Positions 54,357 through 64,000 of a DNA stretch of 64,000 nt are shown here, piece by piece. The stretch lies in contig NZ_JALNMJ010000018.1 of assembly GCF_023156505.1 (NCBI RefSeq), forward strand, positions 1 to 64,000, read 5' to 3'. This DNA comes from Roseibium sediminicola. Its GTDB lineage: Bacteria > Pseudomonadota > Alphaproteobacteria > Rhizobiales > Stappiaceae. Within the stretch, counting starts at the first letter, position 1. Each line of letters starts with the position of its first letter. The notes under the pieces were generated by a model. The model was not told where the DNA came from and did not search any database. It was given only the letters and a program-made list of their open reading frames with translations. Made by a program: the position numbers and the translations under genes.

Positions 54357-54881
54357 TTGCACATTCTGCTCGCTATTCTCGGTATTCTGGCCGCGGCCAG
54401 CTTCTGGATGTACCGCATTCATAATGCCGCCAATGCGGCAAACGCCCTCTTGAGCGCTGCTCAGGACGTCCAGTCCGCCGCCCGCCGGTTCGGCTATAGA
54501 CTGCGCAACAAGCAACACCCCGCAGAAGGGGTCGACGATCCGCGCGTTTCCGCGACCGCTGTTCTGGTGCTGGTTGCCAAGACCGAAGACGGTGTCTCAA
54601 AGACGGCCCAGGCGGCGATCGAGGACCAGCTGCAAACGGTTTTTCAGATGCGTCCGTCCGACGCGCAGGAAATGTATTTCCTGGCGAAATGGCTGGCCGG
54701 TCAAAGCCAGAACCCTTCCGACATGACACGCCGTCTGATCAGGCGCACCTTGATGCTGGGCGGGCGCGACACCCTGCCCGACCTTATCCGGATGGTCCGC
54801 ACGGTTGGTGAGGCGGAAACGGGAACCGCGTCGGTGGACACGTTGCACGTTATTGAATCGATCAAGCAGCTTAACGCCTGA
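54357..54881 (+). CDS. membrane-anchored TerB-like protein
   Basis: The 174-residue protein starts at a TTG with GGAG seven bases upstream. It has one N-terminal membrane anchor (about 2-18, ILLAILGILAAASFWM), a charged linker and an all-helical C-terminal domain (about 65-170) resembling TerB/DjlA N-terminal domains: ATAVLVLVAKTEDGVS, AIEDQLQTVFQM and a third helix group LGGRDTLPDLIRMV. No DnaJ domain is attached. The role is unknown. Confidence 0.62.
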   Translation: MHILLAILGILAAASFWMYRIHNAANAANALLSAAQDVQSAARRFGYRLRNKQHPAEGVDDPRVSATAVLVLVAKTEDGVSKTAQAAIEDQLQTVFQMRPSDAQEMYFLAKWLAGQSQNPSDMTRRLIRRTLMLGGRDTLPDLIRMVRTVGEAETGTASVDTLHVIESIKQLNA

Positions 54882-55096
54882 AGCACTGAATTCCGCAGCG
54901 TAAGTTTTCGATCTGTATACGGGCTCTCCCACCTTCTGTTTCCGTCGCTTTTTTGCTTTCCCAGCCACAGGAAACAAAAGAAAGTTGATTAACAGACTGC
55001 AACAGAGTTCTATGGAAATACGCGATCTGGTTTAGCCGGTATTCACCGGCCGACAGTATAATGGCCAGATCCCGAAAAAGAGTCTGGGGAGTCGGA

Positions 55097-56038
55097 ATGA
55101 CCGAAAGCGCCCAAGGTCTTGAGGCGCGGCAACTTTGCTCGCCGGCGAAGTGGTCGTGGTCGCGCATTGTGACGGCCATGTTCGCCGGTGGTCTCGCAAT
55201 GTGGGTCAATGCGGCTCCAGGGCAAGACATAGCCCCCCTGCAGAACACCGTTCTGGCAATCGGCAACTGCCCGCCCTGGAACGCGCAATCCGTCGAAGTG
55301 TGCAAAAACAGCGCCGACAAGGTGATGTCCGCCTTGGCGCCTCGACTGGATGCCGGTCCCGACAAACGACATCTTCTGGTCAATGAAGGGGCGAGCGCGG
55401 CTGCGCTTAAGCTGAAGGCCACCGAGCTGGCAAATCAGCTGACGCCGCAAGACAGGCTGATCATTTATGCCAATCTGCCGCTCAGCCTCGCAGAAACCGC
55501 CGATCCCGACGATGCCAAGGGCTATGTGCTCGAACTTTGGGCAGAACAGAAACCCGAAACGGCGCTTCAGGCGATCAGCGAAGGCACTTTCATGTCGGCC
55601 TCGGCGTTTGCCGCACTCATTCACACCTTCCCCGCCGGTGAAGTCATTCTGGTCCTGGACACCAACAATCCGCATGCGATCGATATCGACCTTTTGGCCA
55701 GGCACAAGGTCGATCACAAGGATCGGCCCGAAGCGCTGGTGATTTCCTCCGGGCCCGGGCAAGCGGCCAATTATTCGGCGGACCGGACCATTTCCCTGTT
55801 TGCCAAGCATCTCGCAATCGCCCTGAACGAGACCGACGGCTCGCTTCTGGATGTCGTCGCGGTGGCGGCCGCGGGCACACGCCAGGCGGCGATCCCGATT
55901 TGCGCCGAACTCAAGGGCACTCTGGCACAGGGGGACAGCGAGGCGACCGACTGTGCCCAGGTTCCGGAAATTCATGACCCGGAAGCGCTGCTGGAGCGGA
56001 CCATGCTGATCCCGCATGTGGAATCCAACATGAACTGA
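55097..56038 (+). CDS. secreted caspase-like protein with apparently inactive site
   Basis: The 313-residue protein starts at 55097 (GGGGAG five bases upstream) with a hydrophobic N-terminal segment, AMFAGGLAMWVNAAPG. The middle has the peptidase C14 arrangement: TVLAIGNCPPW then DRLIIYANLPLS where bacterial caspases have YFSGHG, and GEVILVLDTNN where they have LDxCHSG, followed by EALVISSGPGQAANYS and a helix LFAKHLAIALNE. The His and Cys of the catalytic dyad are both absent, so it may be a pseudo-protease scaffold. This reading rests on pattern similarity and should be confirmed by structure prediction. Confidence 0.5.
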   Translation: MTESAQGLEARQLCSPAKWSWSRIVTAMFAGGLAMWVNAAPGQDIAPLQNTVLAIGNCPPWNAQSVEVCKNSADKVMSALAPRLDAGPDKRHLLVNEGASAAALKLKATELANQLTPQDRLIIYANLPLSLAETADPDDAKGYVLELWAEQKPETALQAISEGTFMSASAFAALIHTFPAGEVILVLDTNNPHAIDIDLLARHKVDHKDRPEALVISSGPGQAANYSADRTISLFAKHLAIALNETDGSLLDVVAVAAAGTRQAAIPICAELKGTLAQGDSEATDCAQVPEIHDPEALLERTMLIPHVESNMN

Positions 56039-56070
56039 GGGACAGGCGGGCGGGCGGCCTTCAAATTCGT

Positions 56071-59000
56071 TCAGCTGGCCAGATTGGTCTGGTTGCTTGC
56101 CTCGAACACCTGAAGTCCACCGAAATTCTGGTTTTCAAGCGCGGCGGAGACCACCTCGGGGATGGAGCGCGCAAGGCTGTCCGTCGGCATCGGCCGCCCA
56201 ATCAGATAGCCCTGGGCTTCATGACAGCCGCGCTGCGCCAGGATGCAGAGCTCATCGGCGTCTTCGACGCCTTCCGCAACAATGCGCATGTCGAGCGCCT
56301 TGCCGAGCCGGACCACGGTCTCGATGATGGCCAGCGACCCGTAATTCCGCTTGGCCTCGGAAACGAAGGACCGGTCTATCTTGATGCAATCGAACGGAAA
56401 CCGGCTGAGGTAGCTGAGCGACGAATACCCGACCCCGAAATCGTCAAGCGCGATCCTGACGCCGATTTCCTTCAGCCGGGTGAGGACCGACAGGGCCCGG
56501 GCGTCGTCCTCAATCAGGGTGTTTTCCGTGATTTCCAGTTCGATCCGTCCGGCAGGCACGCCCGAGCGGTCGATTGCCTGTCGCACGTCGTCGACAAAAT
56601 CCTTGTCGCGGAACTGCACCGGACTGACATTGATGCTGATATTGGCGTCCAGAATGGTCGATGACGCAATGTCCAGAGCCTGGGCCAGTACATATTTGCC
56701 AATGGCGATGATCTGGCCGGACGCTTCCGCCACGGGGATGAACTCGCCCGGGCTGACCAGGCCTCTATCGGGATGGTTCCAGCGGATCAGCGCCTCATAG
56801 CCGACGATTTCCGCTGACGCGAGGCTCATGCGCGGTTGAAAATAGAGATCGAACTGGCCATCCGATAGTGCCGAATTGAGGTCCTTTTCCAACGCGCGGC
56901 GCTGACGCACCTCGTCGCCCATGCCGGCCTGGAACAGGCAATAGGTGTGGCGTCCCCGGTTCTTGGCATTGTAAAGCGCGATGTCGGCATTGGAGATCAG
57001 CTGATCCTCGTCGTCCTGTCCGCTTACCAGGGCAATGCCGATGCTCGCCCCCGGCTTCAGCACCAGGCCGTTGCCGCAATCCAAAGGCTCGGACAGGGTC
57101 TGCACCAGCCGAAGAGCCATGTCCTCGGCCTGGTTGGCGAACTGGATGCCGTTCTGGATGATCGCGAATTCGTCGCCGCCGAGCCGCGACACCGTATCGC
57201 CCGGGCGGCTGGCCTGACGCAAACGCTCGGCCGTCACCCGGATGACCGTGTCGCCGACCGGATGGCCATGCAGGTCGTTGATGTCCTTGAAGCGGTCGAG
57301 GTCGATCAACAAAAGCGCCGCGAACCGGCCATGCTGCCGGCAGCGGTCGATGGCCTGTTTCAGTTCGGCATTGAACACCGCGCGGTTGGGCAGGTCGGTC
57401 AGCGGATCGTGCTGCGCCAGATGCAGGATCTGCGCTTCCGCCTTTTTCCGTTCCCTGAGATCGACAAGTGCCGATACCCGGGTCGGAATGCCCCGGTAGG
57501 AAATGACGCGGGTGCGGATTTCGACCGGCACACGCTCGCCCGAACGGCTGATCAGCGTAACCTCGCGCGGTTCCTTTTCCGCCTTGATCAAGTGTTCCTC
57601 GAGCGTGCCGGCCAGTTCATTGTCGACAAATTCATAAAGGCCACGCATTTCAAGCTCTTCGATGCCGTAGCCGATCAGATCCTCAAAGGTCCGGTTGCCA
57701 TCAAGGATACGGCCGTCGACAGAGATCACGATGGCGTCGAACGTGGCATTTGCGAGCGCGGACAGGCGCTCGGCCTCCTCGCGGGTGCGCTTGGCGTCTG
57801 CAGCCCTGTTGTGGGCCAGCTCCTCGCTCTGCACCGTGTCCATCAGGGCGTTGAACAGCCGTGTCAGGCGTTCCGAGTCATCGCCCTTCGACACATTGAG
57901 ACGCATGGACAGATCCGCCTTGCCGGCGATCAGACGGTCGAGTGCGTCCTCGACATGACCAATGCCGAGCCGTGTGCCGTGCTCGGCCTCGTTGAGGCCA
58001 AGATCCTCGCTGGCCGCGTCGAGGCGCAGAGGCTGGATCCGGTTCAGCACGGCCAGAAGAACCCAGCCGCCTCCGAAACACCAGACGAAGCAGGCCAGGA
58101 CACCGGAAAGCTGAACCAGGACCTGCGGCAGGCGCGCACCAAGCGGAAGGTTTTCGACCGGCGCCAGCAGCGCCAGGCCGAGCGTGCCGACAACGCCGGC
58201 AAAACCGTGCACGCTGATGGCTCCAACCGGATCGTCGATCTTCAGTATCCGTTCCAGAAAGACGGCCCCGCCGATCGCCGCCGCACCGCCGAGACCACCA
58301 ACCGCCAGCGCGCCCATGGGCGTGAGCACATGACATCCCGCCGTCACCGCGACCAGGCCGCCCAACAGGCCGGAAATCGAATTTTCCGGCAAGATCACCT
58401 TGTCCTTGTAGCGACCGAACACATAACCGACACCCGTGCCCGAGGCCGCGGCCAGAACGGTGTTCGCCAGGATCATCGGCACGTCCCATGACGCCGACAA
58501 GGTGGAACCGCCGTTGAAGCCAAGCCAGCCGACAAACAGGATCAACGCGCCGGAGGTCGCAAGGACCGAACTGTGCCCCTGAATGCGAAAAGCGCTGCCA
58601 TCCGAACCAAACCGGCCCGAACGCGCACCGAGGATGGTGCAGGCAGCAAGCGCGATCCAGGCCCCGGTGCTGTGCACCACCGTTGATCCGGCGAAATCCA
58701 CGAAACCCGCATCCGCCAGAAACGCCGTTGCCTCGCCAAACAGCGCCTCGCCCCAGGCCCAATGGGCAACAACCGGGTAGATCAGACCGGCGGTCAGGAT
58801 GGAGCACCAGATATAGGCGGTCAGGCGCATGCGCTCAGCCACCGCGCCAGAGATGATGGTGGCGGCCGTGCCGCAGAACATCACCTGGAAAGCAAAAACG
58901 GTCAGTCCCCAGGCATCGAGTTCGGCCAGGCCGAACAGGCGCCAGTCAAAGCCGGCGAACCAGTTACCTCCCGCGCCGAAGGCAAGGGAAAATCCGAAGG

Positions 59001-59259
59001 TCGCGAAGATCAGGACGGAGACCGCGAGATCGAGCAGGTTTTTCTGGGCGACATTGATGGAGTTCTTCGACCGAACCAGACCGGCCTCCAGCAACATGAA
59101 GCCGACCTGCATCAGCAACACGAGACCGGCCGCAAGCAGGACCCAGACCATGTCGAGGCTCTTTTGCAGTTGCGCCACATCGGCGGCATGAACCGGTTCT
59201 GCCGAAATCAATCCAGCAACACACAGAACGGTTGCTGCACCAAGCGTCCGCTTGATCAT
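56071..59259 (-). CDS. ammonium transporter fused to PAS-GGDEF-EAL
   Basis: The 1062-residue protein has a signal peptide (1-25), an Amt/Rh domain with eleven helices (about 30-410) and both pore histidines (H196 in STVVHSTGA and H351 in ISVHGFAGVVG). A linker follows, then PAS (about 500-610), GGDEF with intact RLGGDEFAI (694-698) and EAL with YEALIRW (about 820). It probably senses or transports ammonium and links it to cyclic-di-GMP turnover; both enzymatic sites look complete. A long 325-base intergenic region lies upstream. Confidence 0.9.
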   Translation of the reverse strand: MIKRTLGAATVLCVAGLISAEPVHAADVAQLQKSLDMVWVLLAAGLVLLMQVGFMLLEAGLVRSKNSINVAQKNLLDLAVSVLIFATFGFSLAFGAGGNWFAGFDWRLFGLAELDAWGLTVFAFQVMFCGTAATIISGAVAERMRLTAYIWCSILTAGLIYPVVAHWAWGEALFGEATAFLADAGFVDFAGSTVVHSTGAWIALAACTILGARSGRFGSDGSAFRIQGHSSVLATSGALILFVGWLGFNGGSTLSASWDVPMILANTVLAAASGTGVGYVFGRYKDKVILPENSISGLLGGLVAVTAGCHVLTPMGALAVGGLGGAAAIGGAVFLERILKIDDPVGAISVHGFAGVVGTLGLALLAPVENLPLGARLPQVLVQLSGVLACFVWCFGGGWVLLAVLNRIQPLRLDAASEDLGLNEAEHGTRLGIGHVEDALDRLIAGKADLSMRLNVSKGDDSERLTRLFNALMDTVQSEELAHNRAADAKRTREEAERLSALANATFDAIVISVDGRILDGNRTFEDLIGYGIEELEMRGLYEFVDNELAGTLEEHLIKAEKEPREVTLISRSGERVPVEIRTRVISYRGIPTRVSALVDLRERKKAEAQILHLAQHDPLTDLPNRAVFNAELKQAIDRCRQHGRFAALLLIDLDRFKDINDLHGHPVGDTVIRVTAERLRQASRPGDTVSRLGGDEFAIIQNGIQFANQAEDMALRLVQTLSEPLDCGNGLVLKPGASIGIALVSGQDDEDQLISNADIALYNAKNRGRHTYCLFQAGMGDEVRQRRALEKDLNSALSDGQFDLYFQPRMSLASAEIVGYEALIRWNHPDRGLVSPGEFIPVAEASGQIIAIGKYVLAQALDIASSTILDANISINVSPVQFRDKDFVDDVRQAIDRSGVPAGRIELEITENTLIEDDARALSVLTRLKEIGVRIALDDFGVGYSSLSYLSRFPFDCIKIDRSFVSEAKRNYGSLAIIETVVRLGKALDMRIVAEGVEDADELCILAQRGCHEAQGYLIGRPMPTDSLARSIPEVVSAALENQNFGGLQVFEASNQTNLAS

Positions 59260-59584
59260 GGATCTGCCTCATCTTTCGAAAACAGAGCCATGATTTCGCT
59301 GAACTTCTTAATTCTTACTTGCTAAATATGCCAGTGCTTTTACTAAAGACAGGCTGCACAATTCTTCGGCACGCACCTCGAAAACCTACCAATTGGTACT
59401 GTAAATTCAAGGCGTTGAATTTGCAGCTTTAATTTCAACACCCAAATTTATTTAACTCACTCCGTGCCACGGTTACCCTGGCGGAGGCTGCTCACAATTC
59501 GTGCATTGTTTACCGGCCTGAACGGCTCGAATTGGCCCGCTAATGCGCCTTCTGCAGGCGGAAACCGCTCAAAACGACAATTGC
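59260..59584. other. AT-rich region upstream of the Amt-GGDEF-EAL gene
   Basis: These 325 bases lie between two minus-strand genes and should include the promoter of the ammonium-sensor gene and the 3' end of its upstream neighbour. They are AT-rich from about 59300 to 59460. A GGCA...GCAA pair seen near 59330 is one base off the sigma-54 spacing, so no nitrogen promoter is claimed. Confidence 0.45.
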
Positions 59585-60676
59585 TTAGCCGGAAACACGC
59601 TGCAGCTGGGTACAGCCTGCGATCCTGATCGTTTCTGTGTCCCGCGAGAGCCCGGCTTCCGCGGCGCGTTGACCTGCCTTGCCCTGCAATCTTGTCAGCA
59701 ACCAGTCGAGATCCCCCTCTTCCACCCGCGCCAGATCCGCGAACCGCTCCGGGCCGACAGGCCTGATACCTGCTTCCTCCTGTTCAGCGATCACGAACCG
59801 GAAGGCGTAGCCGGGCGTCAGCCCCATGCGCAGATCGGACATGACAACCTCGTCCCCCACAAGGTCCGCCCGATAGTAGCCACGGCTGAACCAGTCGAGT
59901 TTCTGAAACGCTGGCGTCTCCTCCAGACAGGCGATAAGTTCAGGATTACGTGGATGGGTGTAGATCTCGGCTGGTCCTTCCCCGTCCAGAAGCGACAGAT
60001 AGAGATTGTCATAGCTGTCTTCGCGCAGGCCGATCACCTTCCAGAACAGGATGTTGAACGGCGTCGCGATGGCGTAGATCCGATCCGGCGCGCCGCCGTT
60101 TTCCTGAAAGAGTTCCAGCGCGTGCGTCTCCACATGGCGCTGAATGAGCGCGCTCAACCCGAGATACCCGGTCGAGACAATCAGCGCTGCGGCAAGCCCG
60201 TTTCGAAGGCGGGTCGTCCAGGTTTTCCTGCACAGCGCCCAGATCACCACCGCCAGCAGCGGCAACGTATAGAGCGGATCGATGATGAAGACGGACCCAA
60301 CCCCAACCGGATCGGGGTACAGCGGCCAGAGAATCCTGGTGCCGTAAACCGTCATCGCGTCGATTGCAGCGTGGGTGGACAGGCACAGAAACACGGCCGC
60401 CCAGACCCGCCAACGGTGCTCTCGAAGCCCCTTGAACAACCGCACAAGCCCTTCACCCAGAATTGGGGTCGCGAGTGCGTGCACCAGCACCGAATGGGTC
60501 CAGCCGCGATGGTAGACGAAACTGTCGACCGGATCGTCGAACGGAATGAAGACATCCAGATCCGGCATGGTGCCGAGCGCGCCGCCGATCAGGGCGGCCT
60601 TGCGGGGACCGATCTTGTTGCCAAGGAGCGCGGTGGAGACGGCGGCGCCGAGAACGAATTGCGTGAGGGAATCCAT
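59585..60676 (-). CDS. YdjM-like metal-dependent membrane hydrolase
   Basis: The 363-residue protein begins MDSLTQFVLGAAVSTALLG and has the YdjM family motifs MPDLDVFIPF, HRGWTHSVLVHALATP and STHAAIDAMTVYG, with about four membrane helices and His/Asp residues that could bind metal. E. coli YdjM is LexA-regulated; no LexA box was noticed here. The ATG at 60676 is preferred over the TTG just before it. A C-terminal cytoplasmic region of about 160 residues is added. Confidence 0.8.
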   Translation of the reverse strand: MDSLTQFVLGAAVSTALLGNKIGPRKAALIGGALGTMPDLDVFIPFDDPVDSFVYHRGWTHSVLVHALATPILGEGLVRLFKGLREHRWRVWAAVFLCLSTHAAIDAMTVYGTRILWPLYPDPVGVGSVFIIDPLYTLPLLAVVIWALCRKTWTTRLRNGLAAALIVSTGYLGLSALIQRHVETHALELFQENGGAPDRIYAIATPFNILFWKVIGLREDSYDNLYLSLLDGEGPAEIYTHPRNPELIACLEETPAFQKLDWFSRGYYRADLVGDEVVMSDLRMGLTPGYAFRFVIAEQEEAGIRPVGPERFADLARVEEGDLDWLLTRLQGKAGQRAAEAGLSRDTETIRIAGCTQLQRVSG

Positions 60677-60755
60677 CAAAGACCCTTGGGCAGGAGAAAT
60701 TGTTTGCCGGGTATGTGAAACAAGAACCCCTGCTTGGCAATTCTTGAAACTGAAA

Positions 60756-60777
60756 AAGGCGGACCTAAGGCCCGCCT
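60756..60777 (-). terminator. intrinsic terminator of ilvD
   Basis: On the minus strand AAGGCGGG...CCGCCTT forms a GC-rich stem (bases 60756-60777) followed by TTTTTC, about 30 bases past the ilvD stop. Confidence 0.75.
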
Positions 60778-60807
60778 TTTCTTGCAGAGAAAGTTGCGTT
60801 TTGCCGA

Positions 60808-62652
60808 TCAGTCGACTTCGCGGACAGCTCCCTTGGACGCGCTGGTGGTCATCTTGGCATAGGCTCTGAGTGCCTTGGAGACCTTGCGCTTGCGCTGCTC
60901 GAGCGGCTTCCAGGCTGCTTCGCCCTTGGCCTCCATGGCCGCGCGGCGCGTTGCCAGTTCCTCGTCCGACAGATCGACTTTCAGCACCCGGTTCGGAATG
61001 TCGATCACGATGATATCGCCTTCCTCCACCAGGCCGACGGCGCCGCCCTCGGCGGCTTCCGGCGAGATATGGCCGATGGAAAGGCCCGAGGAACCGCCGG
61101 AGAAACGGCCGTCGGTGACCAGTGCACAGGCCTTGCCGAGACCCTTCGATTTCAGATAGCTGGTCGGATAGAGCATTTCCTGCATGCCCGGACCGCCGCG
61201 CGGACCTTCATAGCGGATCAGCACGACGTCGCCTTCCTTGACCTTTCCGGTCAGGATCGCGGAGACCGCGCTGTCCTGGCTCTCGAAGATCCGGGCCGGG
61301 CCGGAGAATGTCAGGATGCTTTCATCAACCCCGGCGGTTTTGACCACGCAGCCGTCCTCGGCGATGTTGCCGTAAAGAACCGCGAGGCCACCGTCCTTGC
61401 TGTAGGCGTGGTCCAGTTCGCGGATGACGCCGGACTTGCGGTCGAGATCGAGATCGTCCCAGCGGCGTTCCTGGCTGAAGGCGACCTGGGTCGGAACCCC
61501 GCCCGGAGCCGCCATGAAGAACTTGTGCACGCTTTCGGAATTGGTCTGGCGGATGTCCCAGCGTGCCAGCGCTTCCTTCATGGTGGCGGAATGCACGGTC
61601 GGCACATCCGAATGCAGCAGGCCGGCCCGGTCGAGTTCACCGAGAATGCCCATGATGCCGCCGGCGCGGTGCACGTCTTCCATGTGGATGTTTTCAACCG
61701 CCGGCGCGACCTTGCACAGAACCGGAACGCTCTTGGAGAGACGGTCGATGTCATCGATTGTGAAGCCGATCTCACCTTCGTGGGAGGCCGCCAGAAGGTG
61801 CAGGATCGTGTTGGTCGAGCCGCCCATGGATATGTCCAGGCTCATGGCGTTCTCGAACGCCTTGAAGCTGGCGATGTTGCGCGGCAGGACGCTCTCGTCA
61901 TCCTGCTCATAGTAGCGCTTGGCGAGGTCGACGATAAGGTGACCGGCCTCGACGAACAGGCGTTCGCGGTCCGCATGGGTTGCCAGGGTCGAGCCGTTGC
62001 CCGGCAGCGACAGGCCGAGCGCTTCCGTCAGGCAGTTCATGGAATTGGCCGTGAACATGCCCGAGCACGAGCCGCAGGTCGGACACGCATTCTGCTCCAA
62101 GGCAAGCACGTCTGCGTCGGACATGCGGTCGTCGGCAGCGGCAACCATGGCGTCGACAAGATCGACGGCCTTTTCGACGCCGTTTTCCAAAACCACCTTG
62201 CCGGCTTCCATCGGACCGCCGGAGACGAAGACTACGGGAATGTTCAGCCGCATGGCCGCGTTCAGCATGCCCGGGGTGATCTTGTCGCAGTTGGAAATGC
62301 AGACGATCGCATCGGCGCAGTGACCATTGACCATGTATTCGACCGCGTCGGAAATGACCTCGCGCGAGGGCAGCGAATAGAGCATGCCGTCATGCCCCAT
62401 GGCGATGCCGTCGTCGACCGCGATGGTGTTGAATTCCTTGGCGACGCCACCGGCCTTTTCCACTTCGCGGGCGACCAGCTGGCCAAGGTCTTTCAGGTGC
62501 ACATGGCCGGGTACGAACTGGGTGAAGGAGTTGGCAATCGCGATGATCGGCTTGCCGAAATCATTGTCCTTCATGCCGGTCGCGCGCCACAGGCCACGCG
62601 CGCCTGCCATGTTGCGTCCATGGGTCGACGTTCTGGAACGATACGGGGGCAT
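60808..62652 (-). CDS. ilvD: dihydroxy-acid dehydratase
   Basis: The 614-residue iron-sulfur enzyme dehydrates 2,3-dihydroxy acids in valine, leucine and isoleucine synthesis. The cluster cysteines are visible in [10 protein letters not shown] and [17 protein letters not shown], with [16 protein letters not shown] and [20 protein letters not shown] near the end. The ATG at 62652 begins the conserved [20 protein letters not shown]; the frame further upstream is not homologous. A terminator follows. Confidence 0.95.
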   Translation of the reverse strand: MPPYRSRTSTHGRNMAGARGLWRATGMKDNDFGKPIIAIANSFTQFVPGHVHLKDLGQLVAREVEKAGGVAKEFNTIAVDDGIAMGHDGMLYSLPSREVISDAVEYMVNGHCADAIVCISNCDKITPGMLNAAMRLNIPVVFVSGGPMEAGKVVLENGVEKAVDLVDAMVAAADDRMSDADVLALEQNACPTCGSCSGMFTANSMNCLTEALGLSLPGNGSTLATHADRERLFVEAGHLIVDLAKRYYEQDDESVLPRNIASFKAFENAMSLDISMGGSTNTILHLLAASHEGEIGFTIDDIDRLSKSVPVLCKVAPAVENIHMEDVHRAGGIMGILGELDRAGLLHSDVPTVHSATMKEALARWDIRQTNSESVHKFFMAAPGGVPTQVAFSQERRWDDLDLDRKSGVIRELDHAYSKDGGLAVLYGNIAEDGCVVKTAGVDESILTFSGPARIFESQDSAVSAILTGKVKEGDVVLIRYEGPRGGPGMQEMLYPTSYLKSKGLGKACALVTDGRFSGGSSGLSIGHISPEAAEGGAVGLVEEGDIIVIDIPNRVLKVDLSDEELATRRAAMEAKGEAAWKPLEQRKRKVSKALRAYAKMTTSASKGAVREVD

Positions 62653-62812
62653 TGTTTCTCTCCCTCTGCGGGCCGATTGCGCGTGTCCCAGCCTGACAGC
62701 ATCGGCTGAAACCCGGAATCTAGGGCCCAAATCTGTCTCTGACACAGGGTTTGACAGGTTTTCCGACGGAGTGAAAGGGCGGATTGGCAAAAAAGTGTAC
62801 GCTCCGGTACGG

Positions 62813-63784
62813 TTATCCGCGCCGCACGGATCCGGGCGTCCGGCCCGTGAGCTTTTTGAAGGCCCGGGAGAAGGCAGCTTCCGATTCATACCCCGCCCGC
62901 GCGGCGATCTCGGCCAGGGACAGTTCTCCCTGCCGCAGGTCGGCGCGTGCCAGCTGCATCCGCCAATGGCTGACATATTCCATGGTGCCCTCGCCCGTCA
63001 GGCTCTTGAAACGGGCAGCAAAGGCGGAGCGCGACATGCCCGCGGCGGAAGCGAGACCGGCGACGGTCCATCCGGTTTCAGGAGATTGGTGAAAAGCTTG
63101 CAGGGCGCGGCCGATCTTGGGATCGCGCAAGGCAGCCAGCCAGCCGGTTGCCAGATTATCGGCATTTTCGAGCCAGCCACGAATGGCCTGCACCACAAGG
63201 ATGTCGGTCAGGCGGGTCAGGACCGTCTCGCCGCCCGGCCTCGGATTGCGCGCTTCCTCGGCCAGATAGGTGAGCGTGGTCTTGACCCAAGCCCCGGCCC
63301 GGGGTTCGTAACTGTCCAGAAAGATTGCCCTTGGCAACAGGCTGACCAGCCGGTCCGCCGCCGCGTGGTCCACTTTCAGAACCCCGCAGGTCATACGGGT
63401 GACCGCGCCGCCACCGCCGTGCACCATGGTCTCGAATTGCGGGCTGTGACGGGTTGCTGGAATGTTAAACAGCGGTGTCAGCGAACTGCCCGGCTTGTCT
63501 CTTATGTCAACGGGACGGCCGTGCGGCAGCAGCACAAGCTGCCCCGCCGACAACGGCAGGTCTTTACCGTCTTCGAATTCGACAAGGCAAGCTCCCTCGG
63601 TGACGGCAATCAGAACAAGTTGCCTGTCGAGGTCCGGAACCGCGATGCCCCAGGGAGCCGACAGTTCCGGCACGCAATAGAATGTGCCGGTGAGTTGCAG
63701 AAGATGCAGCACATCGCCAAGGGGATCCCTCCTCGCGGCAAGATCCTCAGCTGATGCGGTAGAAGGCAGCGGCGCGTGTGACAA
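62813..63784 (-). CDS. AraC-family regulator with N-terminal cupin
   Basis: The 323-residue protein has an N-terminal cupin (about 25-180; [25 protein letters not shown]) of the AraC_binding_2/cupin_6 type and a C-terminal AraC HTH pair ([42 protein letters not shown]). It is divergent from the gene starting at 63906 and probably regulates it; that target is only partly inside the window. Confidence 0.9.
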   Translation of the reverse strand: MSHAPLPSTASAEDLAARRDPLGDVLHLLQLTGTFYCVPELSAPWGIAVPDLDRQLVLIAVTEGACLVEFEDGKDLPLSAGQLVLLPHGRPVDIRDKPGSSLTPLFNIPATRHSPQFETMVHGGGGAVTRMTCGVLKVDHAAADRLVSLLPRAIFLDSYEPRAGAWVKTTLTYLAEEARNPRPGGETVLTRLTDILVVQAIRGWLENADNLATGWLAALRDPKIGRALQAFHQSPETGWTVAGLASAAGMSRSAFAARFKSLTGEGTMEYVSHWRMQLARADLRQGELSLAEIAARAGYESEAAFSRAFKKLTGRTPGSVRRG

Positions 63785-63905
63785 GAAAGATTACCCGGAG
63801 AGCCCGTTTGGACGATCTGCAATAAAACTAGCACATCCAGGCATGGATCATCCAGACCCGTTCGATCATCTTGGGGTCAGTGCCCCGCAAATCTGGAGTT
63901 CCCCC

Positions 63906-64000
63906 ATGCGCACCCTTCCCAGGAAAGTCGCCTTGGGCCTGACGGCCCTCACCTCTTTTGTCATTGGCAGCCTGCTTGTTTTCGCCCCCGGCGTCCTTTT
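63906..64000 (+). CDS. start of a membrane protein, truncated by the window edge
   Basis: The ATG at 63906 opens an in-frame sequence with a basic N-terminus (MRTLPRK) and a hydrophobic helix (ALTSFVIGSLLVFAPGV) that runs to the window end. It lies in a divergent pair with the AraC regulator. No ribosome-binding site is obvious (CCCCC precedes). The family cannot be judged from 31 residues. Confidence 0.55.
   Translation, partial: MRTLPRKVALGLTALTSFVIGSLLVFAPGVL

Noticed and set aside
59300..59345. Possible sigma-54 promoter before the Amt-GGDEF-EAL gene
   Set aside because: The GG and GC elements are one base short of the required spacing.
62780..62812. GTACCGGAGCGTAC as a terminator after the AraC gene
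   Set aside because: The stem is only about four base pairs; too weak to call although T residues follow on the minus strand.

Overview
The window is chromosomal DNA with high GC and dense gene packing. It looks like a marine alphaproteobacterium of the Hyphomicrobiales/Stappiaceae type (Roseibium/Labrenzia-like). Pointers are a fused anthranilate synthase TrpE(G) behind a Trp-rich leader, a TPP-riboswitch-led thiOSGE operon, a TRAP transporter, trimethylaminoethylphosphonate genes, and a cydDC-cydABX operon. The taxonomic call is inference from gene content only. No rRNA, tRNA, CRISPR array or complete IS was seen.

Layout. 1-340: a stub holding the 5' end of dusA with its promoter; this looks like one junction of an integrative element lying to the left. 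438-3383: an orphan solute-binding protein, a DMT exporter, and a Cys-rich secreted gene broken by a MITE and a stop codon. 3582-9995: an acyltransferase/RTX-repeat pair beside a divergent sensor kinase/response regulator pair. 10062-15820: a DctPQM TRAP system, a peroxiredoxin, a BMP-type binding protein and a small membrane protein. 15843-22491: cytochrome bd oxidase (cydABX) and its maturation exporter (cydDC). 22706-26595: small proteins, mmsA and a LysR regulator, and a small AT-rich membrane gene. 26666-29432: thiamine synthesis under a TPP riboswitch.

29465-36583: a P-loop kinase, pirin, a class II aldolase plus ROK kinase pair, a methyltransferase, and a DMT exporter divergent from a MarR regulator with a palindromic operator. 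36612-40806: a LysR regulator divergent from a translationally coupled four-gene operon, tmpA-tmpB-(ureidoglycolate-lyase-like)-(alkaline-phosphatase-superfamily), which probably releases glycine betaine and phosphate from trimethylaminoethylphosphonate. 40845-47975: an M23 endopeptidase, an FKBP-rhodanese fusion, an 8-oxoguanine-deaminase-like amidohydrolase, soluble transhydrogenase, and two orphan binding proteins.

48075-51553: an RND exporter operon with a DUF5995-like protein. 51623-53976: an attenuated trpE(G). 54357-56038: a TerB-like membrane protein and a secreted, apparently inactive caspase-like protein. 56071-59259: an ammonium-transporter-PAS-GGDEF-EAL fusion. 59585-64000: a YdjM-like membrane protein, ilvD, an AraC regulator and the start of a divergent gene.

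The most notable items are the dusA junction, the HlyC/RTX pair with 25 regular 18-residue repeats and no pore-forming region, the extended tmp operon, the Amt-GGDEF-EAL sensor, the four-arm trp attenuator, and the MITE with a readable empty site.
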